From NCBI GenBank assembly GCA_012295275.1, contig CM022668.1:15345891-15409890 (forward strand): 64,000 nucleotides of DNA, read 5' to 3'. This stretch comes from Chrysomallon squamiferum (taxonomy: Eukaryota; Mollusca; Gastropoda; Neomphalida; Peltospiridae). The notes beneath the pieces were generated by a model. That model searched no databases and was not told where the DNA came from. It saw only the letters and a list, made by a program, of their open reading frames with translations. A program made the translations under genes and the position numbers. Below are positions 1 through 12,626 of this stretch, piece by piece. The number at the start of each line of letters is the position of its first letter. Position 1 is the stretch's first letter.

Positions 1-929
1 TTAGCCTTTGTATGAACATTAAATACATTTAGAACAATTACTAGGGTTGACTATAGAAGTTGGTTATCTAAATTCATCAGCTAGATGTTTAGACAAAGAA
101 GCCAGACGTTAACAAATTGTTTTTAAGCGGTCCCGTATACATTTCACATTTCCTCAGACTCGAAGACAAGACAAGGCAAAATTGAAAAAAAAGTTTAATC
201 CTGTTCTCTGGGTGTGTCAGTGATGGGGTGCGACATTTCACGCACAATTAGAGTTTATTTTGACACCTCGTTAGCGCGCACAAAGTCAAGGTCACGCGGG
301 GCTGACCCACACAAATTTGCAAGATCAAGTTTTCGGCTAAGTTTCGCCGAAACGCGCTACCCAAAACCACGAGATGTCATGTTTAGTTTGACCCCGTTGA
401 AAAATTAACCTCCAGTTACAGTGTATCTGTTTGAAACCTTTTCTTTTTTTTAATTTTTTTTTTTTTTTTTTTTTTTTTTAACCCCTGCAAAGGCAATCCA
501 TCTTTGCTTTTGCAAGCCTGGGGCGACGTATTAACTATCCTCAACACAAAAAAAAAAAAAAATTACCCGGGCTTTAACTTCAGGCATTCCTTGTCCCCGA
601 AACCTCTGTTTGCGAGTTCCCGTAGCGTCTCGTGCCCTCGACAGCCATTGTTTCCGTGAACCTTTTGCCAAACACCCGCAATCTCTGTTGCATTAATTAG
701 AACTGGAAGATGAAATTCGAGATAACGCTCATTCTTTTCTCGGGTAATTTGATTTTGCATTAGCCCTCCTTAAGATTCCCTTTGCTCCCGCCATAACAGG
801 GGACACCCCTGGATCTTGTCACACACACACACACACACATACAACCCTGCCCCCACCCCCCACCTACTCGCCCACCCACCCACCAGCGGGTGTCGGTAAC
901 GTCTACGACGCCATATCTAGTACCACGAG

Positions 930-960
<31 letters not shown>

Positions 961-1672
961 CTGTTCGGCAACGGGTGGAACGCTTCTTGACAGACAGGTT
1001 AACTCCGGGACTTAATACAAGGTGCGAAAATTGTTGCTCGCCCGATATATATTTTTTTTTAGGGTGGGGGGTAGGAAGGATATAATTTTACCTGTCTGTT
1101 GACGTTGCCCTGAACGTTAATTTAATTAAGTTTTGATCATCGCCTTTTTTCCGCTTGGGCGCGCTGGAAAAGGAAAGAAAAACAACAACAAACAAAAAAA
1201 CTGTGATTTCGTTTCGTGTCCGTCGCTCCGTATGCGTGTACGTAAATATTTGTGGAAACAAATCAGCATTTGTCTTCGCGTAATTCGCTCTGTCGAGACG
1301 AGCCACGCTTCGTCCCTGTTAGCAGCTGACTGCTTTGTCTCCATTGTGGTAGACGTCAGTTTTAATAAAAATTAAACCGTATTTGCTGTAAAAATTGGTT
1401 TTGTTTCTTTTTTTGTTCCGAGGTGTTGAGTTCCCGACGTCCAGGTGTCACGTTATTTTAGCAAGACGTGTTATCTTTAATAACACGGCGATAAGAAAGA
1501 AAGAGAGAAACATTTATCATTGTTTTCTCGCGTCGTATCTGTGTCAGGTTTTTAGGTAACGCTAAATTATTGGGGTTTTTTATTTTATTTTAAAAAAAAA
1601 CAAAAAAAAAGAACAACAACTTTGTACTGATAAAGCAGGTGATACATTCCTTAACACGATGTGTTGCAGTTT

Positions 1673-1673
<1 letters not shown>
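1..1673. other. Non-coding spacer with GC-richer blocks
   Basis: No exon with convincing splice sites or family similarity was found. Blocks at about 200-420 and 560-780 are clearly less AT-rich and less repetitive than the rest. Poly-T/A tracts (about 446-479, 931-960) and a CA run (about 821-838) separate them. The block at 200-420 has a nuclear-receptor-type half-site TCAAGGTCA (286-294) and a 7-bp inverted repeat (331-337 with 346-352). The short open frames here show no recognisable domain. Confidence 0.55.

Positions 1674-1756
<83 letters not shown>
1674..1756. repeat. (GA)n microsatellite
   Basis: About 83 bp of uninterrupted AG/GA dinucleotide. It creates spurious serine/leucine-rich frames on the minus strand. 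Confidence 0.97.
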
Positions 1757-1759
<3 letters not shown>

Positions 1760-2422
1760 ACTAACCAACAGACACACAGAAAAACAGACCGACCGACATA
1801 GTGGGGAACTTTTCATTACATCATGTTCACTTTTTTTAAAACTGTTATTATTTAAAATTATAATCATTTGTTAAATGTATTCATTAAAACGAACGCATAT
1901 GATCTAAACCACTGGGTATGCGACTGGCATTTTTATAATAAACAGAAATAATTCACGTTTACATAATCAAGTGTTCGAGATCCAGCATAGTTTTCAATAT
2001 GCTCGAGACCCTGAAAGTTAAAAACTTGTTGTCTACGATTTAATAAAGTGATATTTCTCAAACATAACAGGTGCAAAAGAAACCATTTAAATGTATTAGT
2101 TATGCAAATAAAAGTAAAAAGAAAGAAAGAAACAAACAAACGAATATTAAAATAAATAAATAAATAAATATAAACGAAAACATCAAATTGTAGACAAAGA
2201 GATGTAAAGGAGTATAGAAAATGGGATTAAAAGAGAAAAATAAATAAAAAGAATGAAAAACGGAGAAATTTACAAATGGATAATTTTATGCAATCAGTAT
2301 TTATTCAGAATATGGTAAAACGTTTAGAAACGAAAAGGATGCTTTTTTTTTCATTAAACTTTGAAACAAAGTTTATTTACAATTTTACTGTTATTTATTA
2401 TTATTGTTGTTGTTGCTACTGC

Positions 2423-2453
<31 letters not shown>

Positions 2454-2902
2454 TTTTATCATCATCATGAGTATTGTAATGATGATTATCATTCTTATAT
2501 TTATCATCCTAATCCTGATTATTACTGGTTTTAATCATCTTCATCATTATATAAAATATAGTGCTGTTTCTGCACGCATTTTTACAGAATAAATTTTTAC
2601 TTAGCATGAAATCTAGGTATTTATATTTGTTTTCTTTTTCAGTATTTATCAGCCAAAATAATTGCAAGGATCGAAGAAATATGGAAAATAATCATTTTTA
2701 ATTTTTAATCATTTATTTTCAATTTATTCACAACATACAATTCACCCAGTTAATTAGAACTTGAATATTTTCTTTGTTCTTGGAACAAAATGAGAATAGT
2801 ATCCGAATTTATCAAAAACTGTTTCTTGCAAGATGGTCTGTTACTGCCTGGTTTTCTGGTTTTGGTTAGTATTGCGCTAGCCGAATTTGCTATAATTAAA
2901 AT

Positions 2903-2904
<2 letters not shown>
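1757..2904. other. AT-rich spacer with TTA run
   Basis: No gene seen. It contains a TTA trinucleotide run (about 2,423-2,452) and short A-rich stretches. The open frames are translations of low-complexity sequence. Confidence 0.6.
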
Positions 2905-2973
<69 letters not shown>

Positions 2974-3008
2974 ATCTATCTATCTATATATATATATATA
3001 TATATATA
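2905..3008. repeat. (TC)n followed by TATC/TA microsatellite
   Basis: A TC run (2,905-2,969) passes into a short TATC run and then a TA run ending near 3,008. This is a compound microsatellite. Confidence 0.96.
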
Positions 3009-3846
3009 GAATATTAGGAGTCTAGATCGTTTCCAGAAAGTGTAGAAAGCTCATGTGGTATTAATTATGAATTTGCAGACACATCAGGCTCTAAATGATT
3101 TTAATTATTTCTCAATATTTAGACCAAAGCCGCGATAAATGATGGTAATGTAAAAAAAAAAAAAAGAAAAAAAAAAAAAAAAAAAAAAAAACAAAATCAG
3201 GTGATGTGAAAAGCAAATCGTTTTTCTTTCAGATCTAGTAACTCAGCAAATTCTCTATTTATTCGTCCTTTATTCGTTCATCCGTCCTTCCAGCATCCTT
3301 CCACTTAATTATCTGTCTGTCTCTCCGTATATATCTCTTTCCAGATGTCTTACCGTCAATTCATCCAACAATATAAATTAACATAATATTACGTCTGTTT
3401 GTTCATTTACTTACTAGTTTACTTTATTTTACCTTTTTATTTACTTTTCTTTTTTCTTTTTATTTTATTTCATTTTATTTTTTATTATTTTATTTTTTTT
3501 ATTTTATTTTATTTTATTTTATTTTTATTAATATATTTTTTATTTTTTTTATTTTTTTTTTTATTTTTATTTAGTTATTATTTTTTAATTTTATTTATTC
3601 ATTTTATTTTTACAATATATACGTGTTGTCATACTGAATATTGTTTGTATATTTTCTGCTACTGCACTGAATGCTGAATTAACATTACGTTTATTTATTT
3701 GTTGCTGTTGTTTGTTGTTTTTTCTAACTTACTTTATTTGTTTATTTATTCTTTATTTTGTTTGTTTGTTTGTTTGCTTGTTTGTCTGCTTGTTTATTTG
3801 TTTATTTAGTATTTATTTATTTATTTATTTACTTGTTTCTTTGTAT

Positions 3847-3881
<35 letters not shown>

Positions 3882-5040
3882 TTTGTATATTATTATTTAT
3901 TCATTTATTTATTTCCTCTATTTTATATTTGCATGGTGATACTCTTGAACAATTCTTGCATGTATTTTTATTTTATTTTAATGTGCACACTGAAGTAAAT
4001 TTTATTAGTCGATTAATGGATAAGAATTTCTTAATTTTCTAGTATATTTTTTTTTATTAAAAGGCCAGTTTCAACCGAGTTATACAAGAAATCTTACTGG
4101 TTCAACCCAACTAGAGAAAAAAATGTCTTTCACTGAGATACTTTATACTTCTGTTACAAAGAGTAACAGACGTTTGAAAAATAAAACGTAAGAAAAAAGA
4201 AGAGGAAAAAAGGAAAAATAAAAGAAAGTAAAAGGAAAAAAGAAGAGGAAAAAAGGAAAAATAAAAGAAAGTAAAAGAAAAAAAAAAAAAAAGAAGTAAA
4301 GAAAATAATAGTGTATAAATGAAAAATAATGAAGAAAGAGAGAGAGAAGGAAAGACAAATAAGAGGTAAACATATAAATAAATAAATAAATAAATAAACA
4401 AAATTCTGGGTTTCTGTAACTAGAATCGTTAAAAATACTAAAAAAAAAAATTAAAAAAAAAAAAAATTAAAAAACGGTTCTGAATATTTGTTATTAGAAT
4501 CCTCTAAAAAATTTATAAAACATAAAATAAAATAAAATAATATAAAATAAAATAAATATAAAAAAAAAAAAAAAAAAAAAAAGACAAAAACGTGGAAAAT
4601 AAACAATATGACTAACAGAAAAGCTTTTAACAGCTGTAATTCGACTCTTCGTTTTCTCCGTTTTATTTACATCACATTATCATTATTCTCTTTATTTTCT
4701 GCCCCTTCACTAAAAATTCTTTTTTTCTTTTCTTTTCCCCCCCTTTCCACGTTTTTTTTTTTTTTTTGGCCTCTCAGTTTTATTTCTCCGTGTCAGACTA
4801 ATAATAAAATTTATTTTAGCGTCCTTCAAATTACATTTCAACACTTTTTTTTTAGTTGTTGTTTTTTTTTACAATCTAACCGAATTTACAAATTAACGCC
4901 GAGTATAAACCATTTTCATGAAAACGAACAACTCTTTAAATTTGGCCATTTTGACAAATTTCGGGTGTAGACATTTTTTTTTTATTATCGAGACTCTTTT
5001 TCTCTTTCGCTTCGCGGAACCTGAAACTGTAACATAAAGC
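3009..5040. other. T-rich and A-rich low-complexity spacer
   Basis: No gene seen. 3,150-3,191 is mostly A. 3,400-3,960 is built of TTTA/TTTTA/TTTG words and 4,180-4,600 of A-rich purine words. Long frames through these tracts read as Phe/Leu/Tyr-rich peptides resembling membrane proteins, but this is a composition artefact. Confidence 0.65.
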
Positions 5041-5570
5041 GGGCATTTCTTAATAGCAACGGGATCTGGTTGCTAATTTATTTTGAAAGCGCGAGCTAAA
5101 AAGATCTATTCCCTTCTTCTTCCCTTGTAAATCGAAATGTCACGGGACACACGGTGAGTAGTGTTAATTTGATGAGAGAGAGAGAAAAAAAAAAAATCCC
5201 CCCAAAAAAACATGTCTGTCAGACTCGTATATACATAAAACATTTTCTACTGCAGCTGCCGTAGCTCTTTTTAAACCATATAATTATTCCAACTATACCT
5301 CCCCGCGACCACGAGCTTGAAGGTGGTGGTGGTGGGGGGGTCACGTGACACGCGCATTTCCGCGCCCCCTAATTTTACCCAAAACACGTGGTCGTTGCTT
5401 TGCTTTCCTTCAGAGGTATTGGAAACTGGGAGAGATTTTGCCATCAAACATTTCTTTGCTGCGGACGATTTGGGGAAACTTAATGACGGGGTTCCCGTGT
5501 ATCGGTTACACTTAAGAATATCCCAGAGGATATTTGTTTTCAATGGATTTAATGAGTTTCCTTAGTCGAT
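5041..5570. promoter_or_regulatory. GC-richer candidate regulatory block
   Basis: This block stands out from AT-rich surroundings. It contains a perfect 7-bp inverted repeat with an 8-bp spacer (5,054-5,060 with 5,069-5,075; TAGCAAC/GTTGCTA), the palindromic E-box GTCACGTGAC (5,340-5,349) and a second CACGTG (5,385-5,390). A short ATG-containing stretch at 5,137-5,153 abuts a strong donor-like GTGAGT (5,154), and a pyrimidine-rich AG lies just before about 5,415. No product could be recognised from joining these, so a start exon is possible but unsupported. The regulatory role is inferred from the motifs only. Confidence 0.35.
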
Positions 5571-6441
<871 letters not shown>

Positions 6442-6899
6442 AAAATTATACTACATGAAAAAGCTCTTAATTTTAAGAAATTCTGTTGATTCTAAATTAA
6501 CTTTATTTATTCTCTTTATTACTGTGTTCTTTGTTTGTTTTCATTTTGTATCATATCGTATCATATGTTACATTACATTACATTACGTTGCGTTACATTA
6601 CGTTACGTTACATTATATATTATTTATTCATTCATTCTTGATCTTGCAGATATAAAAGTTTTTAAATAATTAGAAAAAAAGATTCAAGTTTTTCGTTTCA
6701 GTTTTAGTTTAAAAAGTCATGTATATAAATTACAGTTGGTTAAAAACAACAAAAAATATTTTTTTTACAGCAGTACCAAGAAGAAGAACAAATAAATAAA
6801 CAAAAAATAAACAAATTTAAAAAAACAGCAGACAAAAATTATATATTAAATAATAATATTTCAGTCATTTATAAAATATTTGATAAACAATTAATAATT

Positions 6900-7103
6900 T
6901 AAATAAAGCAACTCTTATAAACAATAATAATAATAAAAGCAACAATAGTAATAATAATAAAAGTAATATAAATTATGATGAAGATAACAATAATAACAAC
7001 AATAATAATAATGATGGTAAATAGCAGTAAAATAATAATAATAGTAAATAATAACAACAACAATAATAATAAAATAATAATAATAATAATAATAAAAACA
7101 ATA

Positions 7104-7136
<33 letters not shown>

Positions 7137-7376
7137 ATAATAATAATAACAATACTAATAATCATAATAACAACAACAATAATAATAATAACAATAATAA
7201 TAATCATAATAATAACAACAATAAATAATAATAATAATAATAATAATAATATAATGTACTTGAAAATAAAGATGAAGATAACAATATCAACAATAACAAC
7301 TGCAACAACACCAATAACAATAATAATAATAAGAAGAAGAAGAAGAAGAAGAAGAATAAATAATAACAGAAGATAA
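6900..7376. repeat. (AAT/AAC)n trinucleotide-rich tract
   Basis: Nearly 480 bp made of AAT, AAC and AAG triplets, ending in an AAG run (about 7,330-7,355). Frames read as Ile/Asn/Thr runs on either strand and are not taken as genes. Confidence 0.93.
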
Positions 7377-7619
7377 CAATGAAAATTAAATATATTACTA
7401 AGGTATATCGTGTAATATACTATAACCTATTTCAAAACTCACCTGTTATTTCTTTTGTATATTCTTGTATTATTTATTAAAAATAAACAAACAGAATACG
7501 AAATAAATAAATAACAATAAAGGTTTCACAGTATTTTGTAATATATTTAATAAATATATGAAGAGCATGTTTTGTAAAATTGAATAAAATCATTATGTCA
7601 GAAGAATTGAAATAAGATA

Positions 7620-7920
7620 AAATAAATAAATAAATGATGATGATGATGATGATGGTGATAATGATATAGGTGACAACAACAAAAAAAGTAACAACAACAA
7701 CCAAACCAACAACAACTACAATAATAATAATAATCATAATAACAACAACAACAATAATAATAATGAAGAAGAAGAAGAAATAATAACAGCTATGATAACA
7801 ATGAAAATTAAATATAACAACAATAAGAAGAAAGAAGAAGAAAAATAACAGCTATGAAAACAATGAAAATTAAATATAACAACAACAACAATAATAATAA
7901 TAATAATAAAATGAAAAACA
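7620..7920. repeat. Triplet-rich tract (ATG/AAC/AAT/AAG)
   Basis: A second interrupted triplet tract. A near-duplicate word with AACAATGAAAATTAAATAT occurs at about 7,798 and 7,859, as it also does near 7,376, which suggests local duplication of the tract. Confidence 0.8.
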
Positions 7921-8384
7921 CAGTATTATTATTTGTTTGACATTTTGAACTTTTCACAATTTTGTTTTTTTCTGAACAACCACCATAATTTTTATATCGC
8001 ATCTTGAAAACACTGCAATTTACCCCAAAATACTGAAGGACAACATTTTTTTTATAGAAAAAAAAAAAATAAGATGAAAACAAACATATCAGTTACGGCC
8101 ACATTTTGTAAAATAGCGTAGCTTTATCTTACGTAAAACATTTTTGTCACCAACGTAAGTTAAAAATACTTAAGTGTTCTTTTGTACATAAAATTATACC
8201 ATCGCAGTTTTGTGAAAAAATAATGTACCACGATTGTTTTGTGAAGCATTGACCCGTCTGATTGTCGTTTAATTTGGGCTATTTGTTCTTGTTTTTTGTT
8301 GTTGTTTTTGTTGTTTTTTTTTTTAGTTGCAGGCACTATGTGACACTTTACGTTACTTCATGTGTTTCAAAAGTTAAAAGACGG

Positions 8385-8690
8385 TCATGCGGAATTTCCG
8401 AGTTCAGATAACAAAAAATAAAAAAAAATAAAATAAAGAATCAAAATAAAAAATAAAAAAATAAAATAAAATAAAAACAAATATAAAAAAATAATAATAA
8501 TAATAAAAAAATTAATAGTATTAAACAATAAACAATGAAAAAAGTAAAATATAAATAAAAACAAAAATAAAATAAAAATAAAAACAAAACTATAAATAAA
8601 AATGAAAATAAAAATAAAATAAAAATAAAAAATAAAACACAAAAAATAAAAAAATAAAATAAAAAACATAAAAAATAACAAAGAGGAACA
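8385..8690. repeat. A-rich (AAAAT/AAAATA) tract
   Basis: About 300 bp of AAAAT-type words. The minus-strand Phe/Ile-rich frame across it is low complexity. Confidence 0.85.
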
Positions 8691-11132
8691 AGGACAGGAA
8701 AAAACGAATTTATTCGCTGAAAAAAAAAAAAATTATGTTATTATCGAAGATAATAATATGTTTTAAATATTTCAAAGTTTTTTTTAAAATTAAATTTTAT
8801 AACATAAATTACCATAAAATAAATAGATTAAAGTTTACCTACAATGAGTAATAACAACATTAATTTTTTTATTCGGGTAGCGGTTTTTGAAAAATGATAA
8901 AAATATTCTAGGTAAAAGTAAATTGTGACGTACTTAAAAATTATAACAAAAGCAACAGCACAATAACAACAACGAAGACGACGATGATAAAAAAATATTA
9001 TTCCTATGATGATAATCATTTTATTAAATGATATAAAAATTTAAGCTAAAAGCCAAATGAAATGCGTTTTCTAAATATCTTTAAAATGAATATAAACGAT
9101 TAATTCAATTAATTCAACGATACGGTAATTCCAATATTTCATAAACTGAGAAGAAGAAAGGTTAGATATTAAAAAGATTGTGATGTAAATACATTACTGA
9201 AATAGGTATTTGAAAAACAAGCATTTTATAAATAAAACAGATATATAAACGATGAAAAATGCAGTAATAATTCAATTTAATAACCAATACTGCTGTTTGG
9301 TTGCTAATGAAGAAGAAATATTAAACACTTAATATTATATATAAATTCGGATGTCAGAAGATTTTTTAGTCTATTCCATTACGTGAAGAAATTACCTTAT
9401 ATATTAAAAAATAAAAATAAGTTCTCAAAACGTACACTAACTGAACATCTGTATTCAAAATTTATATTATCTACAGCCTTAGGATTAAAAATAGTCATTA
9501 TACTTTATTTGATAGAAGCACACTAACCTTTACTTATTTCACAAACAAAAAATATTAGACATATCAAGTTTGATGTACTAAAATATCTATACAACAGTTT
9601 AGTATGTTATTATTATCCAGTAATTATCAGTAAATGAAAGTAAAATGTATTCAGTTAATATACATGTATGTGCAAACACAGGAGCAGGACAAAATACATC
9701 GTGCGGTTTTCTTCTCTGTTTGGAGATATTACTAATGCAACAGAAAGGGATATGCAGTGCTCGATTTAGATTTTTAGCTAAACAAATTATTGTTTAGGGC
9801 TGCTAGGTCGAAAAGAACCTCTCAGAATTTCAACACTTTAACGCGCGCACGAACACTTTAACGCACAAACATAGATATACATGCGTGTGTGTTGAAATTC
9901 TAAATACAGTTTAGACATACATATGCATACTTACACACAGACTACGTGTGTACACATATACACACATACTAGCAAACGTTTCTTGTTTTTGGTGGATTTT
10001 TTGGTGATAATTTACAGATAAGTTATAAAGTAAACTAATTAACACTAATTAAAATCAACAAAGTATTTCAGTAGTCAGTTTTATTCTGTGTTAACGATTA
10101 ACAGCAGAGAGGTTGATGCAAGTATTTAACTGTTTCTCTGTGATTTATGACGTTTATGTTAAGACGATGCCGTAGACAAATAAGGAAATAGGAAACATTT
10201 TCATCCGAACTGAAAAAGCATTCTTCAGTAATTGAGTATGACTAATGCGAGTGTGTATATATATTGTCTGTGTACATTATACACGTACATATTTATATAT
10301 ATATATACATACATAACCTTTCTGTTAGTTGAATTGTTTAATATGTAAATTCTTCTTGCTGTTTTTATTTTTATTTATGTATTTAATAATATTAGTCTTT
10401 CTTTTCTCTCTCTCTTTTTAAACGAATATAGTTACAGACATCCATCTTTCTTCTTTTTCTTTTTTTTCCATAAGATATTTTTGGAAGACGCAAACATAAT
10501 ATTAAAACATTTAAAAGTGTTAAATTTCGTAACTAATGCCAGTGTAACGCGTTAGTGGGTTGTTTTTTTCCTTCTTCAAAATGCTGATGCAGTGTTACGT
10601 TCTAAACTTAACAATGAAAGATTTTGACCGTTTATCAAAAGACACTACCCAGTAAGAATTATCTACAATTCCAGATGGAGATCTTAATATCCAGAAAAAG
10701 ATTTTCCAGTTCAGCTGTTTTTAATCTGATTGCCGAAGACAAATTACTTATGTTCTTCGTCCATTTTTGTAATGTTTTTATTGTTTGATGGCTTTCTGTT
10801 GAACAAGGTACGCGCTTGAATGTCTGTACATGTGTATGGTTGTGTCTTCTGCATGTTCATGTAATAAATGGCAAGCAATATTAACAGTACTACTACTATT
10901 GCATTTTTGATCGAAGCTATTAATGTTTAACTTACGTTGTTGCTCCTTTTCTAAGAAAACCACTTTACTCTCCATACAGTAACTCCGTCGTACTGCAGAA
11001 CACAAATAATTTTAATACAGCCATCTGACAGCACGCGCGCGTTTCTCTAGCGTCTCATTTACAGTGCAAGGGAGACAACTGCATTATTAGTCGAGCCAGT
11101 GTCTCTGCTTTTTTTTTTCTTTTTTTTTTAAA

Positions 11133-11179
<47 letters not shown>

Positions 11180-11403
11180 GGGATTGATTGCTACTGAGTA
11201 AGTAATTTAGAACGGTAATTTTATCTGACTTGTTTTTAAATTAAAAATAATTAAATATATTTCAATAGATTTCGTTATAATCACCCAAACTTTCTTCACA
11301 GAGAGGGATGCCATTCACAAAATATCCTGAAAACGAGTTACAAGCAGCATCTTGGAATTATTATTATTATTGTTATTAAATTATTCATTTATTATTTGTC
11401 TTT

Positions 11404-11440
<37 letters not shown>

Positions 11441-12265
11441 AAAAGGAGTTTGAAAAAATATATATTTAATAAAATACGTTCGAAAAACTGAAGGAAAAAT
11501 GGAAGCATTTAATACGCATGTGGCTTTTTCGTAATCTCAAATCCTTCTGAGCGTAACAGCTCTTCGTGTAAAGCAGGAATTACCTTAATTTTTTCTCATA
11601 TGGATCCATCTAATGAAGAATTACCGATGTATTTCCGATATTCAGATTATGATGGTATTAACTTTAAACAGTAAATCTGAATCTCTTCAATAGGCTAGAA
11701 ATCGACAGTAAGATTAGTCAGGGGAAACAACTCCACAATTACTTTTTCTTCTAACATTACGTGATTATCTCCCTTTTCTCATTTAAGTAAGGTGTTGCAG
11801 GAGTATATTTACCAAAGACAATTTGAAACCATATCCAGACTATCCAGTAAATGTTCTAATCACACAATAATCCAGTTAGTGAAAGATGGTATAAATGTTT
11901 GTTTTTTAAATTCACTTCATCAAAATGTCACTGGGCATTTGAGGGTAATTTTGCAAACAGCAATTTGAATTATCATACATCCATCGTAAAACATTCAAAT
12001 AACCAAAGGTAAAACTGATGAACATATTAATGTCAAAAAAAAAAAAAAGTACAGCAGTAGAATAAATGTCTAACTCCCAACAGAAAATGGGTTTATACAC
12101 TTTCTCACACACATTCTAAAAATGTCTTAGTGACAATTTAGTTTACAAATCCTCAGTATACACACTTATGAACCTCTGTACACCTTAAAACTAATCCAAA
12201 ACAAAACAAAACAAATAAACCAAACTTCAACTAAAAATAACAGAAATTAAAAACAAAATGCATCC
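8691..12265. other. AT-rich spacer downstream of RPL41
   Basis: No gene seen on either strand. It contains a TTA run (about 11,138-11,178) and a 32-bp poly-A (about 11,407-11,438). Short open frames here (for example 10,778-11,005 minus) lack domain similarity and splice context. Confidence 0.55.
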
Positions 12266-12271
12266 TTTATT
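12266..12271 (-). terminator. RPL41: RPL41 poly(A) signal
   Basis: TTTATT on the plus strand gives AATAAA on the minus strand, about 355 nt past the RPL41 stop codon. It is the first clear signal I noticed downstream, so the 3' UTR would be 12,626 down to roughly 12,250. Confidence 0.5.
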
Positions 12272-12626
12272 ACACGTTTTAATTAATAACAGAACAAGCA
12301 GATCAAATACAAATGTGTTCTTGTGAAAGCCTCGAGGACATCTTTAAAACATTCCTGTCAATGAAGAAAAATGATGAAAACAAATGAGAAAAAAAAATAA
12401 TTAAAAAAATCAGCTTGGTAACCATGTCCTTGATTTTTTTTAATTTAAAAAACACATCTGAATTCTCATTTGATGATGCACCAGTTGTCTGTTTTGCTGA
12501 CAAATGACTGGATGTGTTGATGGGGATGATGTGCACGGGGTTTAAAACAAGTCACATTTGCTGAGGGCAAATGTAACCCCAGATCATCTCCTTGTTCTGT
12601 TATACAACAAAGGAATGGAGCAACAT

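Noticed and set aside
3399-4401. Frames encoding Phe/Leu/Tyr-rich, membrane-like peptides on both strands
   Set aside because: They are translations of TTTA/TTTTA and A-rich tracts; there is no start context, domain or splice structure.
5137-5565. Possible two-exon gene (ATG stretch at 5,137 with donor at 5,154, and open frame from about 5,415)
   Set aside because: Joining in phase soon meets a stop and the protein is not recognisable. Kept only as a regulatory candidate.
6899-7376. Ile- and Asn-rich frames
   Set aside because: Produced by the AAT/AAC trinucleotide tract on either strand.
10778-11005. Open frame of 75 codons on the minus strand
   Set aside because: No domain, no splice sites, AT-rich flanks; within chance expectation.
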